Below are positions 12,895 through 29,813 of a DNA stretch of 64,000 nucleotides, piece after piece. The stretch's first letter is position 1, and each line of letters begins with the position of its first letter. The translations under genes and the position numbers were made by a program. The DNA comes from Drosophila persimilis (taxonomy: Eukaryota > Arthropoda > Insecta > Diptera > Drosophilidae). The notes under the pieces were generated by a model that searched no databases, was not told the DNA's origin, and worked only from the letters and a program-made list of their open reading frames with translations. The stretch covers positions 15,872,001-15,936,000 of the forward strand of contig NW_020825288.1 of NCBI RefSeq assembly GCF_003286085.1, read 5' to 3'.

Positions 12895-13504
12895 TACAGT
12901 GTACACTCTACACTCTGCGTACCTGGCACTCTCACACCTCCACTCTCTCTCTCTCCCCATGGCCATGCTCTAATCATGGCACACTCGATAAGCTGTGGAG
13001 CACATGGAACACAGTGGAGACGGGGGCAATGCCATGCTGTGCACCGACAACGTGAACCAGCTGCTGGCCAACAAGAAACAACGCCCTTTCATACTCGCAC
13101 GGAGGGGGGAGGCAGAGGCCTTTCCAGAATGTGAACAGCGTTAAGTTTCTATGTTTCTGCAGTGCCGCCCCCTCCTCTCCCTCCAATCTGTACGCGCAAT
13201 GCTATCAATGATAAAATGTCGATGTCGCATGGCAGCGCGGGTTGCTGGAGCGTTGCCTCGGCATTATCGCTGATGTTTGCGAAATCCAAACGAAACTTGT
13301 CATCGGCCAATTTCTGCTGACATTGGGGCTTTGGACTTTGCCGTTTTTTCTGCTGTATGTGCTGTATGTGCTGTATGGTGCTGTATGCTGTATGCTGCTG
13401 ATTGTTGCGTTTTTTTTTTGTTCCCGAACATGGACGACTACATCACATTTCATGTTTTTCCATTTAATTTATGTGTTTTGTTGTTCTCTTTCGGCTTATT
13501 GCAG

Positions 13505-20411
<6,907 letters not shown>

Positions 20412-22229
20412 GCTGCTGCCGGTGCATCGCAGCTGGAGCCGAGAGCTGGAGTGACAACGGGCAGGTGGTGCCTGGATATCGCCCCAGCGAGACGAGACAC
20501 ACACACAAAAGCTTGGCCAGAAGACGGATAACCAACCAACCCTCTATACATTTCACTAAGGACACGCCGGCAGTCGGTGGTGTGTGTCGTTCAGTGTGAA
20601 AACTCTTCGCCCTTCTGTCCTGATGCTGCTGCTGCTGCCTGTCTGTCTGCTCGACGATTCCAGGCGCACCTGCGCCAGCGCTTGATTTGAATTTTTCCAA
20701 GTTTCTATGTTACATATTTTATTTAAAGTACGATACACATTTGCATTACCAACAACCCAGAACCCAAAAACCCAAACACCACACACCACACAACAGAGTA
20801 AGAAATCGGCTGCGGAAGGAAACGAAACGATGCAAAGCGAAGCGAAGCGAAAGGATGAGAGACAACACCACACCACACGCCTCAAAATTAACTACATATT
20901 TAGAGTTTAATTTGTAACTATTTAGAACTTTACACAGTTACAATCGTAAGATTTTTATTTGTATTGCAGGAAATTGTAAGTGAAAAAAAATATGTTACTA
21001 CATATAAGCGCAAAACAAAACAAAAACAATGTTGGAAACTTTTAATTACGAGAAAACAAAAGAAAACAAAACCCACAACAATTACGGCATACAAAACAAA
21101 ACAAAACGAAACGAAACAAAAGCAACACACAAGAGAGACGTTTAGTGCTTAAGATACGTTTAAAGTACATAATAAAAAAAAAACAAAAACAAAAGAAACC
21201 AGAGAATATACGCATACTAAAACAGCGGCTTGGCTTGGCTTGCTTGTGAGTAAAGGAGTACGATATATACACTTTCAATAATTTCATCTCGACTGGAATA
21301 CATTTATTTGAGTCTGTTATACACAAGGGATTTTCGGGTTTTTCGGGTGGGGGGAGGAGGTAAATTCTATACTAAATGCTACATAACACCATTTATGATT
21401 GGCTAACCTAAGCAGATAATAGATGTGTTTTTGCCTTGTCTTTTGTATTTCTAAAACAGTTTTCACACGTTTACAACGCTCAGATATAGTATTATAGTTA
21501 GTAAAGTACATTTAGGTTGGTATGCTTCGGTTGGTTTGGTTTTTGTAAAATTCCTTTCTCTTTTCTTTCTCATTTTTATAACACACGGCCATCGGAAGAT
21601 CCATCACGTTTATATTAATTATGAACTGTACTATCTATGGTCTGATCTGTTTTTGCTATTAAGGAGTGAACAACAGCTATGAGTATGAAGTGGAAGATAG
21701 ACCATTAAGCATGCTGAAGGATGATTAATTGTATTCTTGAGCTTAACACAAGGGGCACCAGATCCAGCCCTGCTAGGAAACCTTGTACATACAACGTACA
21801 ATGCGATGCAAAACTTAGTTTCTTGTATATGTAGTTTAGGTGTTTTGTTTAACAAACCGGAGGACAACAACAAAGGTAAAAACCAATGTAGGACTCGTGG
21901 GGGCTTGAGTTTTGGGGCAATTCGAGTCCTCATACTACTTAGCAAATGGGGATTGGTTTCTAAAACTAGGATTATGTGTACAAGTATTTTCAGATTTCTG
22001 AAGATGTGTGTCGTCGTGTGTGTCTGCAGGTATGTAAATATATACATCCGTGGTTGTATTTCGTGTATAAGGGATTTCTATCAAAACATTGTACAATACA
22101 ATACAATACAATACAATGGAATACAATTAATTCTCAGTAAGAGTCATACACATGCTTATATATTCTGCGCAGGGATTTGGAAGTCAATAACACAAATATT
22201 TAACAACGTAGTGAAGTTGGGGCCACAGT
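20412..22229. other. CtBP long-isoform 3' UTR and intergenic DNA
   Basis: No genes seen. The CtBP 3' UTR is A-rich, with repeated AAACAAAA motifs and AATAAA near 21170, a likely 3' end. From about 21300 to 22229 the sequence is ordinary AT-rich intergenic DNA with a short ACAAT(AC)n run at 22093-22125. The TraB-domain gene ends from the opposite strand at 22230. Confidence 0.7.
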
Positions 22230-25200
22230 TTAAAAGAAACGCGTTAGTCGGGGCCGTGCAAAACGGATAACGCCATAGCATCCCAGGCCAATGAGGCCGT
22301 ACTTCAAGGTGAACTTGCAAACACGCTGACTGAGGCTGGCCGGCGGAATTTCGAGAATGGAGGGTATCTTTTCTGGGTCTACGTTGCCCCACATCTTGGC
22401 AATGCCATTGGCATGGCCGATGCCCACCACTCCCACAACTCGTACGGGACGGACGCCAGACCCTCCGGGAGCCGCTTGTGGTAGGGCAGCCACCTGCAAG
22501 GAATGGCACAAGAACAGATCACGCTCGCGAACAAATACGTCCGAGAAGGCAGGAAACTCGCCAGCCATCTCCTGCATCAGTTTCTCCAACAAATCCTTTT
22601 TCTTGCATTCCTCCACCTCCTCGATGCTTATGCTGTCCGTGAATGTTAGGCGCCAGACGAGCTTCATGGTCTGCCACAGGGACAGAGCGCGCAGCGCTCG
22701 GTATATCGTGATGCGAATGGGTCGATCTCCCAGATGCAGAATGCAGCCAGGCAGCTTGTGTATCTCCTCGAAGGCCCGCCGGAATTCACCGCCCGGTGCC
22801 ATTCCCAGATCCTTTGCGATTTGAGCACTCATCTGGAGCATCAGAATGAAGAAGACGCCGTTGATGTAGCCGTGGGTCTGTATTAAACCGCGTATCTGAG
22901 GGTGAATTTCGCAAAGAAGTAGTACTAAAACGTTCTTTTACTTTGGCCTCTTACCTTTGGTATATTGATATTTTTGGCCTCCTCCAGTAGCGTCTTCTCA
23001 TCCAGCTTCAGAATGTGTATACGTGATGGACATAGCTCAACCATGACCACATCTGGACGGACATTGCGTATAACCTGGAAAAGGAGTACACATATATTGT
23101 TAGTCAGAAGCTGAAAGAAGATGAAGATGCAGCTGCAGGCTTACAAAAGAGACGTCATCCTGTGACTCTTCGCTGAAATGCGCCGTTCCGACGAGATAGA
23201 CCTTGCTACCAAACGGTGTGTTCAACAGCGTCACCGTCGACGGAAGATTTTGGTCAAACTCCTCAAGAGTATCATAGATTTTTATGTCGCGTTTTGTCAG
23301 TGGCTGATCGTGGCTGGAGGCAACAACCACCTCCCGGTTGTCATTGTCTCCATCGGCCGCTGCCGAGGCCTCGGCTATGGAGATGTCCAGCTTCTGCTTG
23401 CTCGTTTGCAGCAATGACTCTGTCTTACGGCGTCGCTTGTCTGTGGTCGAGGCTGGGTCCGAGGCCGCCGGTCCTTTGCTGGGGGACTTCTTCAGTATGG
23501 GCTTAACGTTGTCCCCCTCAATCAGCACGACCTCCTTCTCGAGGTCCTCCGCTTTAATCGAGTTATCGTTTATCTCTATAATTGACAAATTGGGATTATC
23601 TGTCTTGAATATTGTCTTGTTGGCCAGCTGCGATTTTGGATCCACCTCCTCCTGCGAAGTGTTCGTGTCGGTGCTCTCGGACTGGATGAGCAGCATGCTG
23701 GCATTTAGAGCTGGGGTGGGCGCGGTGAATGCTGAAGGCGCTTGGGTAGCGGCCTTGAAGGCTGCTGCTTCGCTACTAAGATCCGCGCTGACCGCTTTGA
23801 TAGCGCCATTCGTAGGCGTCGAGCTGTGGCTAATCTCGCTAATCAGACTCTCTGCGGATGAAAGGAAAGAAACCAAGGGATAATATGGTGCAGCAAACAA
23901 ATATGTTTAATACAAGAAATATAATGTAAATTAGAAACTTCGAGTGTCCTGCTCGTATAAAGCTTTCAGTTCCTTTAGAAATGCTTTGCTGTAGGTGTCG
24001 CGGTTGTTGATTTTCAGGAACTGCTCTAGCATATCGAAGCACTTCTCCTTCATTGCTGCAACACGCTTTTTGTAGCTCTTCTCCTCTCTATTGATCTGCT
24101 TTTGATACTTTTTCGCCAGCTTCGCTTTCAGAGCTTCAATCTTTCTGTTGACCGTCTTTGTCTCTGTCGGCTTTTTCAGTTGGTAAACGTCCACGCAAAG
24201 CTTCTCCACTATGGCCCGCAGCTCGTGGTCTAAATTTGAGAAATGATCTTTCAGCTGCTCCTCGCCTGCGACTGTTGAGAATATTTCTGATAGAAACTGA
24301 GTGGGAAAAGTTCCAGCCGTTTGCGCTTCGAGAGCCTTCGTCGCTTCAGCGAAAAGATTCGCTTTAGTTTCGTCAGTGAATGATCCCTTGAGTTCCCTTT
24401 CCTGGGCTAGATGCCGTAGCTTATTCTCCACGTGATTCGTTTCTATTTGGAGTACAGTTACATTTAGCTTGATGGTGTCTATCTGACGTACGAGCTCTTC
24501 ATGCTCCAGCTTTAGCTTATGATGCATTTGCAAATTGATGGGGTCAGGGTTGGCTTTCTGGATGACCTTGAACTTGGCCAGATCCGTATGCTCTCGAGTG
24601 GTAGCAGGTTCTTTCAATATGGGTTTGTGACATTCGAGTTGTGGCTGCTTCATCCCCAGCTTCTGATTTTTCGTAGCCAACCGACAAGGACTGCTTGTTG
24701 GATATTTTTTGGGTGACTTCAGATTAGGGGGCTGTATATGCCCATGTGTGTTCTGAAGTTCGAGTTGTGGGTGCTTCATCCCTAGATTATGAGTTTTCGT
24801 AGTCAAGGAGCAAGGACTTGTTGGTTTTTTTTTTGGTGACTTGAGCTTAGGGGGCTGTACATGCCCATGTGTCTTCTGAAGTTCGAGTTGTGGGTGCTTC
24901 ATCCCTAGATTATGATTTTTCGTAGTCAAGGAGCAAGGACTTGTAGGTTTTTTTTTTGGTGACTTGAGCTTAGGGGGCTGTACATGCCCATGTGTGTTCT
25001 GAAGTTCGAGTTGTGGGTGCTTCATAGCTAGATTCTGATTTTTCGTAGTCAAGGAGCAAGGACTTGTTGGTTTTTTTTTTGGGGACTTGAGCTTTGGGGG
25101 CTGTATTTGCGAAGCTTCCATGTGTTCATGTGTGTTCCGATTATCGGAAACCATGGGGACAGGCTTTATTGCATCTGTTTTCTTGTCTGCCTTGGTCTTA

Positions 25201-25810
25201 ATGGGCTTTATAAACGCAGCTTCCAGATGCTTGGGCGTGGTTAGACGATTCTCCAATCTGGGTATGTAGCGTTCGAGTTGTGGGTGCTTAATCCCTAGTT
25301 TATGATCCTTCTGCAGAAGCACAGAGCCAGGCTTTGTAGCGGTCTCTGTAAACGCAGCTTTTATATCTTCGTGAGTTCTATCAGGATCGGTCATCAGATG
25401 GTGTTGGGCACAATTTGATGAGTCGAAGGAATTGTACGAGGCATTTAGCCAGCGCATGCAGAGATCGTGCTTTTGGGATTTTGTTACACTTGGCGGCCGA
25501 CACACATGTGGATCCTCATGATGGATTCTGTCAATCTGATCGTCGCTCAACTCGAAACGCAATCCCATTTTCGACGGTTCAGTTATATCTATCAAGGATT
25601 GTTTAAAAGCTACTTATAGGGCTGATTGACCAGCCCATGGCCCACGGATAGGCATGAAACCGACTTACCATTACAGGAGTTGTAAGCCGTTGCGGATAGG
25701 TTGTCCAGCGCACTGCCGTACAGGGTGGTGTCGCCCGTGTCTGAGCTGCTATTATCCATCGTTGCATTGGAGGACTCAAAAGATGTGGAGTTGGAGGTTG
25801 ATACATCCAT
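22230..25810 (-). CDS. TraB-domain protein (TRABD/PrgY family)
   Basis: The inferred exons on the minus strand are 25669-25810, 23145-23851, 22955-23074 and 22230-22895, giving 544 residues with all phases consistent. The N-terminal 250 residues are Ser/Thr-rich and probably disordered. The TraB domain follows: VYLVGTAHFSEESQDDVSFV with the conserved GTAH, then RPDVVMVELCPSR, IRGLIQTHGYINGVFF, the helical middle, and VVGVVGIGHANGI with the second conserved His. A short hydrophobic C-terminal stretch (YGLIGLGCYGVIRF) could anchor it in a membrane. TraB proteins are predicted metalloproteases related to the Tiki family and to mitochondrial or ER TRABD proteins; activity here is not shown. An alternative start at 23898-23900 (MFAAPYYPLV) would avoid exon 1 entirely. 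Confidence 0.85.
23931..25588 (-). CDS. Repeat-bearing coiled-coil ORF within the TraB gene
   Basis: A 552-codon open frame lies on the minus strand between the first two TraB exons. An acceptor at 25588/25589 (CTTGATAG) is only 80 bp from the donor of the 25669-25810 exon, and the phase fits (G|AT), so this ORF could use the same first exon (47 + 552 residues). Otherwise it may start at its first Met (MGLRFELSDDQID). The middle contains four copies of a 41-residue basic repeat (KSPKKKPTSPCSLTTKN...MKHPQLELQ). The C-terminal 200 residues are highly charged and helical, typical of a coiled coil (KLEHEELVRQIDTIKLN). The stop at 23931-23933 is followed by ATTAAA near 23910. I do not recognise the family. 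Confidence 0.7.
24640..25110. repeat. 123-bp tandem repeat, four copies, coding
   Basis: Four near-identical 123-bp units, each 41 codons, lie in the coiled-coil ORF. They include GAAGTTCGAGTTGTGGGTGC and CAAGGACTTGTTGGTTTTTT on the plus strand. The left-most copy is the most diverged, and a degenerate fifth remnant is seen around 25260-25320. The period keeps the reading frame. Confidence 0.9.
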
Positions 25811-26480
25811 CGTGCAGTATGTACTTTCGACTTGCGCGTCTTTTGTGTGCACAGTTGGCTGGAAGAGTCGGTTACGAGTCAAAATTCGGTTTCAATAGTC
25901 AAGAGACACAGCGTCCACGTATGTATGTAGCTATGTATGTGCTAAGCCTTCGATTGGCTTGGCAGCCGTTTCTGTTTGCTGTCCGTGTGCCGTCGTGTGT
26001 CCGATGACTGATGTTGGCGTCTTGTGATAAATAACTGCGGGCGCTGCAACAGTTAAGGAGAGAGATTATCAGAGATACAGATAATACCGAGAACTATTCA
26101 ACTGAAAATTGATTGCCGTGTTTTGTCTACGTGTCCATTCCAAGAAATAGGCAGTGTTTACTATGATTGAAAAGTCCAAGTCAAATTGATATAAGGCATC
26201 CGTATGCCAAGGGACTGGGCCTATACTGTCGAAATCCGGGCTCAACAGCGTTGTGCCTACTACAGCCTACTTACCTGAAAAGTATTGTTTTCTGTTGTGT
26301 GGCGTGGGGTTGTGGTGCACTGCTAGACGTTCTTTTGGCATCAACGGACCAATAATTGACACAGATTTGTTGCTGGGCTTAGGGCGCGTGATTATATTGA
26401 TTGTTTTTATATATTCCAGTGAGTGCGATTGTAATAAAACCCAAAAAACTAAAGAGTTAAATAAATTTGTGACGAGCTAA
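25811..26480 (-). other. TraB-gene 5' UTR and promoter region
   Basis: No independent coding sequence is supported. The reading frame of the first exon stays open upstream to a possible ATG at 25880-25882, but the ATG at 25808-25810 has the better context. A minus-strand acceptor-like TGTTGCAG near 26043-26050 suggests an upstream untranslated exon. Confidence 0.5.
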
Positions 26481-26499
26481 GTGTATTAGAGGTGTCAAA

Positions 26500-26845
26500 A
26501 CATCGATGGCACTATCGATAGTATCGGTGTTTTGCTACTATTAATGATACTATCGAGCTCTAATCGGTAACTTGCCATTCTCTACTTTTATTTTGAAAAG
26601 TGAAGACCGAAAAACTTGACGAACCCTTTTGATATTTGAAGATCGTTCAGCAATCAGCCTTGCCACCATATAGATCACCGATACAAAAAAAAGGATTTAT
26701 TTAATTTTGCTTGAAAAAAAGCCTTTAAAAGACTTCTAATCGTAGTTATATGAACCCGATACTATCGATAGTATCGATTTTTTTAAATCATTATATTCGA
26801 AACTATCGAGTGGCGCCACTATCGATTATATTATCGATATTATCA
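26500..26845. promoter_or_regulatory. Cluster of TATCGATA palindromes
   Basis: Perfect TATCGATA sites occur at 26513-26520, 26763-26770 and 26832-26839. Two sit in a longer palindrome, ACTATCGATAGTATCG, and further CGATA/ATCGAT half-sites fill the interval (26500, 26545, 26779, 26803, 26820). Such clusters are the known binding pattern of BEAF-32 and DREF. A boundary or housekeeping promoter function is likely but inferred. Confidence 0.55.
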
Positions 26846-26914
26846 TCATCATTTGAAATTGAGCCGTTGATTGTTATTTCAAAATAACAATCACACCCTT
26901 ATTTTTTTTAGATT

Positions 26915-27262
26915 AAAACGATGGGGAACGTTGTGAGTTGCTGCGGAGACCTCAACTTTACATGTATACCCGATACTTAGTCAGTATGGCTCTCCTCCGG
27001 CAGACGCCGCTAATATTTAACGACACGACAAAGAGTGCGTGCGAGAGAGACAGAAAATCAATCTGAGCGTGACGTCGGGCGCTGCGTAGCCACTGCAAAT
27101 GGATTTGTTCCTATTGGCTATAAAAATGATCCGATCTGATCCAGATTCAGAAATCTGATAGATTTGGTCATTATCTATGATTCTAGCATACAACTGTATG
27201 TATATTGGAATAGAGAGAGACGCTGACCAGACTGTAACTGTAAATGCGAAGAAGGTGGAAAG
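26915..27262. repeat. Probable dispersed repeat fragment
   Basis: A compositionally distinct block starts near GATGGGGAACGTTGTGAGTT. It contains ATACCCGATACTTAGTCAG, GCGTGCGAGAGAGACAGAAA and CGTGACGTCGGGCGCTGCGT. It has no ORF of note, and the phrases look like an obscura-group interspersed element. This rests on general resemblance, and the ends are approximate. Confidence 0.35.
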
Positions 27263-27329
27263 CACGGAATAGCCGTGGAACATCGGCTATTTTTGGGGAG
27301 TGCCCTGTGATCAGGACTTACTGTCATTT

Positions 27330-27552
27330 GAAGCTACTGTAGGCGGACGCACAAGGCACTTTTGCTCATACAACAGTAACATAAGCAAACGAGTATCGTT
27401 CCAATTGCTCAATTCTTTATTCCGTCGAATATTCCCAGCTATATAGAACATTTAGTCATGCCCACATAATTTTATACGATTGATGAATCAATTTTCTACT
27501 TGACTAGTTTAATTTAAACACTTGCTTTTATTGGATTTCTAAACCCTTTCTT
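27330..27552. repeat. Direct duplication, copy 1
   Basis: A 223-bp segment beginning GAAGCTACTGTAGGCGGACG is repeated 1.5 kb downstream at 28830-29053. The first 85 bp are almost identical, including GCACTTTTGCTCATACAACA. The rest is diverged but clearly aligned to TTATTGGATTTCTA near the end. Confidence 0.88.
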
Positions 27553-27885
27553 AAATGTACAGCAGCTCCTGTAGGTTTTGAGTATTCTGTCAAACTAGAA
27601 ATATTGTATGTAGCTTCATAAGTTTCTTGTCGCAGATTTTCATTGTGACACTGCCACCACCCACTCCCACTTCCGCATACAATGAAACCATCAAGTTTGT
27701 CCGACTCCAGCTTTATTACTCTTGGCAGCCGGCATCCAGTTTCTGCAAATCACCGAGGAGGTGGTCAAAGAAAAGCGTCGGAGAAGGCTCGTAGCAAAGC
27801 AGCCTCGAAAGTCTCCACTAGAAAGCGTGTAGATCGCAACGCCCTTACTGTAGGCTCAATCCGGTCGTGGAGCCACCACGCATCA

Positions 27886-28074
27886 TCAAGTCGTCGGCCG
27901 CCGTCTCCTCGGCCTCGGAGGACTCGCGTCGCGCCTCCGGCAGTAGCTCTTCTCCTGCTTCCTTTGCATATATCTTTGGCGGTGACATTCCTTTTTGATG
28001 GAAGTATTGCGCTTGCTTTTGTTTGCTTTAACGGAACATCCAACATCTTCCGGTGATTTTTTTTTTGATGCCAT
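27886..28074 (-). CDS. Lys/Arg-rich small ORF, left arm of head-to-head pair
   Basis: A 62-residue frame starts MASKKKSPEDVGCSVKANKS and ends in an Arg-rich tail (RPRRRRPTT). It is homologous to the ORF at 28150-28281 on the other strand (shared KKSPED, ANKSK, IKK, CHRQ, KQEKS), and the two face away from each other. The high basic content resembles nucleic-acid binding or sperm chromatin proteins, but no family is recognised. It may be a real small gene, a first exon, or a decaying copy. Confidence 0.45.
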   Translation of the reverse strand: MASKKKSPEDVGCSVKANKSKRNTSIKKECHRQRYMQRKQEKSYCRRRDASPPRPRRRRPTT

Positions 28075-28149
28075 CCATTTTAAAGATTTTTCAACATGTC
28101 GTACGTTTCTACGTGAAACAACGTGACATTACAAAAAGGCTCCATGATG

Positions 28150-28281
28150 GATGGCATCAATAAAAAATCTCCTGAAGATGATGGAAATACCGTAAGAGCA
28201 AACAAGAGCAAGCACAAAACTGCCATCAAGAAGGGCTGCCATCGCCAAGGATTTATCCACAAAAAGCAGGAGAAGAGCTAG
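28150..28281 (+). CDS. Lys-rich small ORF, right arm of head-to-head pair
   Basis: A 43-residue frame, MDGINKKSPEDDGNTVRANK through KKQEKS, is homologous to the minus-strand ORF at 27886-28074. A further basic frame lies downstream: an ATG at 28301 (MTGWHQQNRK) runs to a good donor (AAAG|GTACAG, 28331). If spliced to TTTTAG at 28412-28417, it continues as an Arg-rich tail (RDCNRGRRRVRKGHRTHSRR). Whether these pieces form one transcript cannot be decided here. Confidence 0.4.
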   Translation, partial: DGINKKSPEDDGNTVRANKSKHKTAIKKGCHRQGFIHKKQEKS

Positions 28282-28829
28282 TCGTCGCTGGTCCGACAAA
28301 AATGACTGGCTGGCATCAGCAGAACAGAAAGGTACAGTACCTAATAAAATGGGAGGGAATAAGTCAAATAAGACAGAACAAATATTTATAAATTAACATT
28401 TAGTTAACCTTTTTAGATTCGACGAACATGGGCTCAGCAGGATGGCAGCAGGATGGTCCACAGCAGGGACTGCAACAGGGGCCGCCGCAGGGTCCGCAAG
28501 GGCCACAGGACCCACAGCCGACGCAGCGCAGTCTACAAAGTCCGATATATGAACCTTAAATTACAAAAAAAAAAATTTTAATTATTTTTCAAAACGTTTT
28601 TTTGTTTTTTACAAATTTTTTTACTTTTTTTTACTGGAATCCAAAACACAAAACTAAAAATTAAACAATGTTCACTCTACTGCTCCTGATTTCAGACTGA
28701 CGAGATACACAAAACAAAAATGTATGCCATTTTTTCCAAGAGTTTGAACTGACTCAAGGCTAATGTGATGATATTTATTTAAACAGTTCAACGACTTGAG
28801 TCCTGAACTGAGCTAAAATTGTTCAATTG

Positions 28830-29053
28830 GAAGCCACTGTAGGCAGACGCACAAGGCACTTTTGCTCATACAACAGTAACATAAGCAAACGAGTATCGTT
28901 CCAATTGCTCAATTCTTTGTTCCGTTGAATAATACTATCTATATGGAACATTTAGCCATGCCCACTCAATTTTGTACGATTGATAAATCAATTCTATACA
29001 TGATTGGCCTATTCGAAATACTTGCATTTATTGGATTTCTATACCGTTTCTAT
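28830..29053. repeat. Direct duplication, copy 2
   Basis: Second copy of the 27330-27552 segment, with the same long identical block (GCACTTTTGCTCATACAACA to CCAATTGCTCAATTCTTTGT). It lies about 300 bp upstream of Cox20. Together the copies suggest an old tandem duplication with a unit of about 1.5 kb. Confidence 0.88.
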
Positions 29054-29158
29054 TTAAAAATATGTAGTCATGGAAAGGTGGAAAATATTTGGTCATACTA
29101 CAAAAAACCTTGCATGACGTCAGCCCTGTGTCGTACGACCAGGTTTTTACATGTTTGC

Positions 29159-29310
29159 TGTATAGAGCAGCACTGGCCACAACAGCTGTTCTGCTAGCCT
29201 GTATAGAGCAGCACTGGCCACAACAGCTGTTCTGCTAGCCTGTATAGAGCAGCACTGGCCACAAGTTCTGCTAGCCTGTATAGAGCAGCACTGGCCACAA
29301 CAGCTGTTTT
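29159..29310. repeat. 41-bp tandem repeat, about 3.8 copies
   Basis: Units start at 29159, 29200, 29241 and 29277, each beginning TGTATAGAGCAGCACTGGCC. The third copy lacks a few bases (ACAAGTTCTG in place of ACAACAGCTGTTCTG). The array ends about 45 bp upstream of the Cox20 start codon, so it probably lies in its promoter or 5' UTR. Confidence 0.92.
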
Positions 29311-29354
29311 GAATTGTTTTGGTGGGCAGCAATATTTTAAATTGAAATTAAAGC

Positions 29355-29813
29355 ATGGCCGAGGAACCTGAGGACCCCAGCAAGGTTATAATTGGAAAAA
29401 ACGCATTGATAACAGTCTACTAAAAGTGCTAACTATCTGAACTTTAATCGTTGTAGAGCTTCGTTATCTTTGGACGCGATGTTGCCCAGATACCATGCTT
29501 TCGTAACAGTTTTCTGTACGGAATCAGCGGTGGAATTGGCATCGGTCTGCTGACATTTTTGGGCACCTCCCGTACACATCTTTCCACTCACGTGGGCTTC
29601 GGATCCTTTTTCTGTGGCACCATTGTGTACTGGATGAGCTGCAGGTTGGTTGATTTGTCCTTGGCCCGTTGAACCTCTTATCAGTTCATGTTTTGCAGGT
29701 ATCAATGGTCCGCCCGCCGGTTCGAGCAGCAGCAGTTACGCGAGGCCATGCGTCGCCAGGCCCTGTACGAAGGCACAAACGTCGAACAAGAACTAGACCT
29801 TAAGTCTGCGTAG
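29355..29813 (+). CDS. Cox20: Cytochrome c oxidase assembly protein COX20
   Basis: The exons are 29355-29384, 29457-29644 and 29699-29813 (110 residues, phases 0 and 2). COX20 (FAM36A) is a mitochondrial inner-membrane chaperone that stabilises newly made COX2 during metallation of complex IV. Family signs are IPCFRNSFLYGISGGIGIG followed by two transmembrane segments (about residues 25-45 and 52-70), a short matrix loop, and the basic C-terminal helix with YEGT near the end, as in human FAM36A (ILYEGT). The length is normal. The 10-codon first exon is conserved in phase but not in sequence. Promoter sequence upstream includes a tandem repeat. Confidence 0.88.

Larger units (their letters stand above)
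5467..13504. other. CtBP 5' region: promoters, untranslated exons, first introns
   Basis: About 8 kb with no convincing coding sequence; ORFs here are short and shaped by simple repeats. It probably holds one or more untranslated first exons of CtBP. A candidate promoter area is 6100-6400, which has CCGCCATTTTG (a Pho/YY1-like GCCAT core) followed by stretches without introns. Simple repeats include CA/GT runs (6540-6660, 7785-7805), GGCCC repeats, a GA run, a poly-G run and GTCCCA hexamers at 10477-10510. A polypyrimidine tract and TTATTGCAG at 13496-13504 look like the acceptor that opens the exon carrying the CtBP start codon. Confidence 0.6.
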
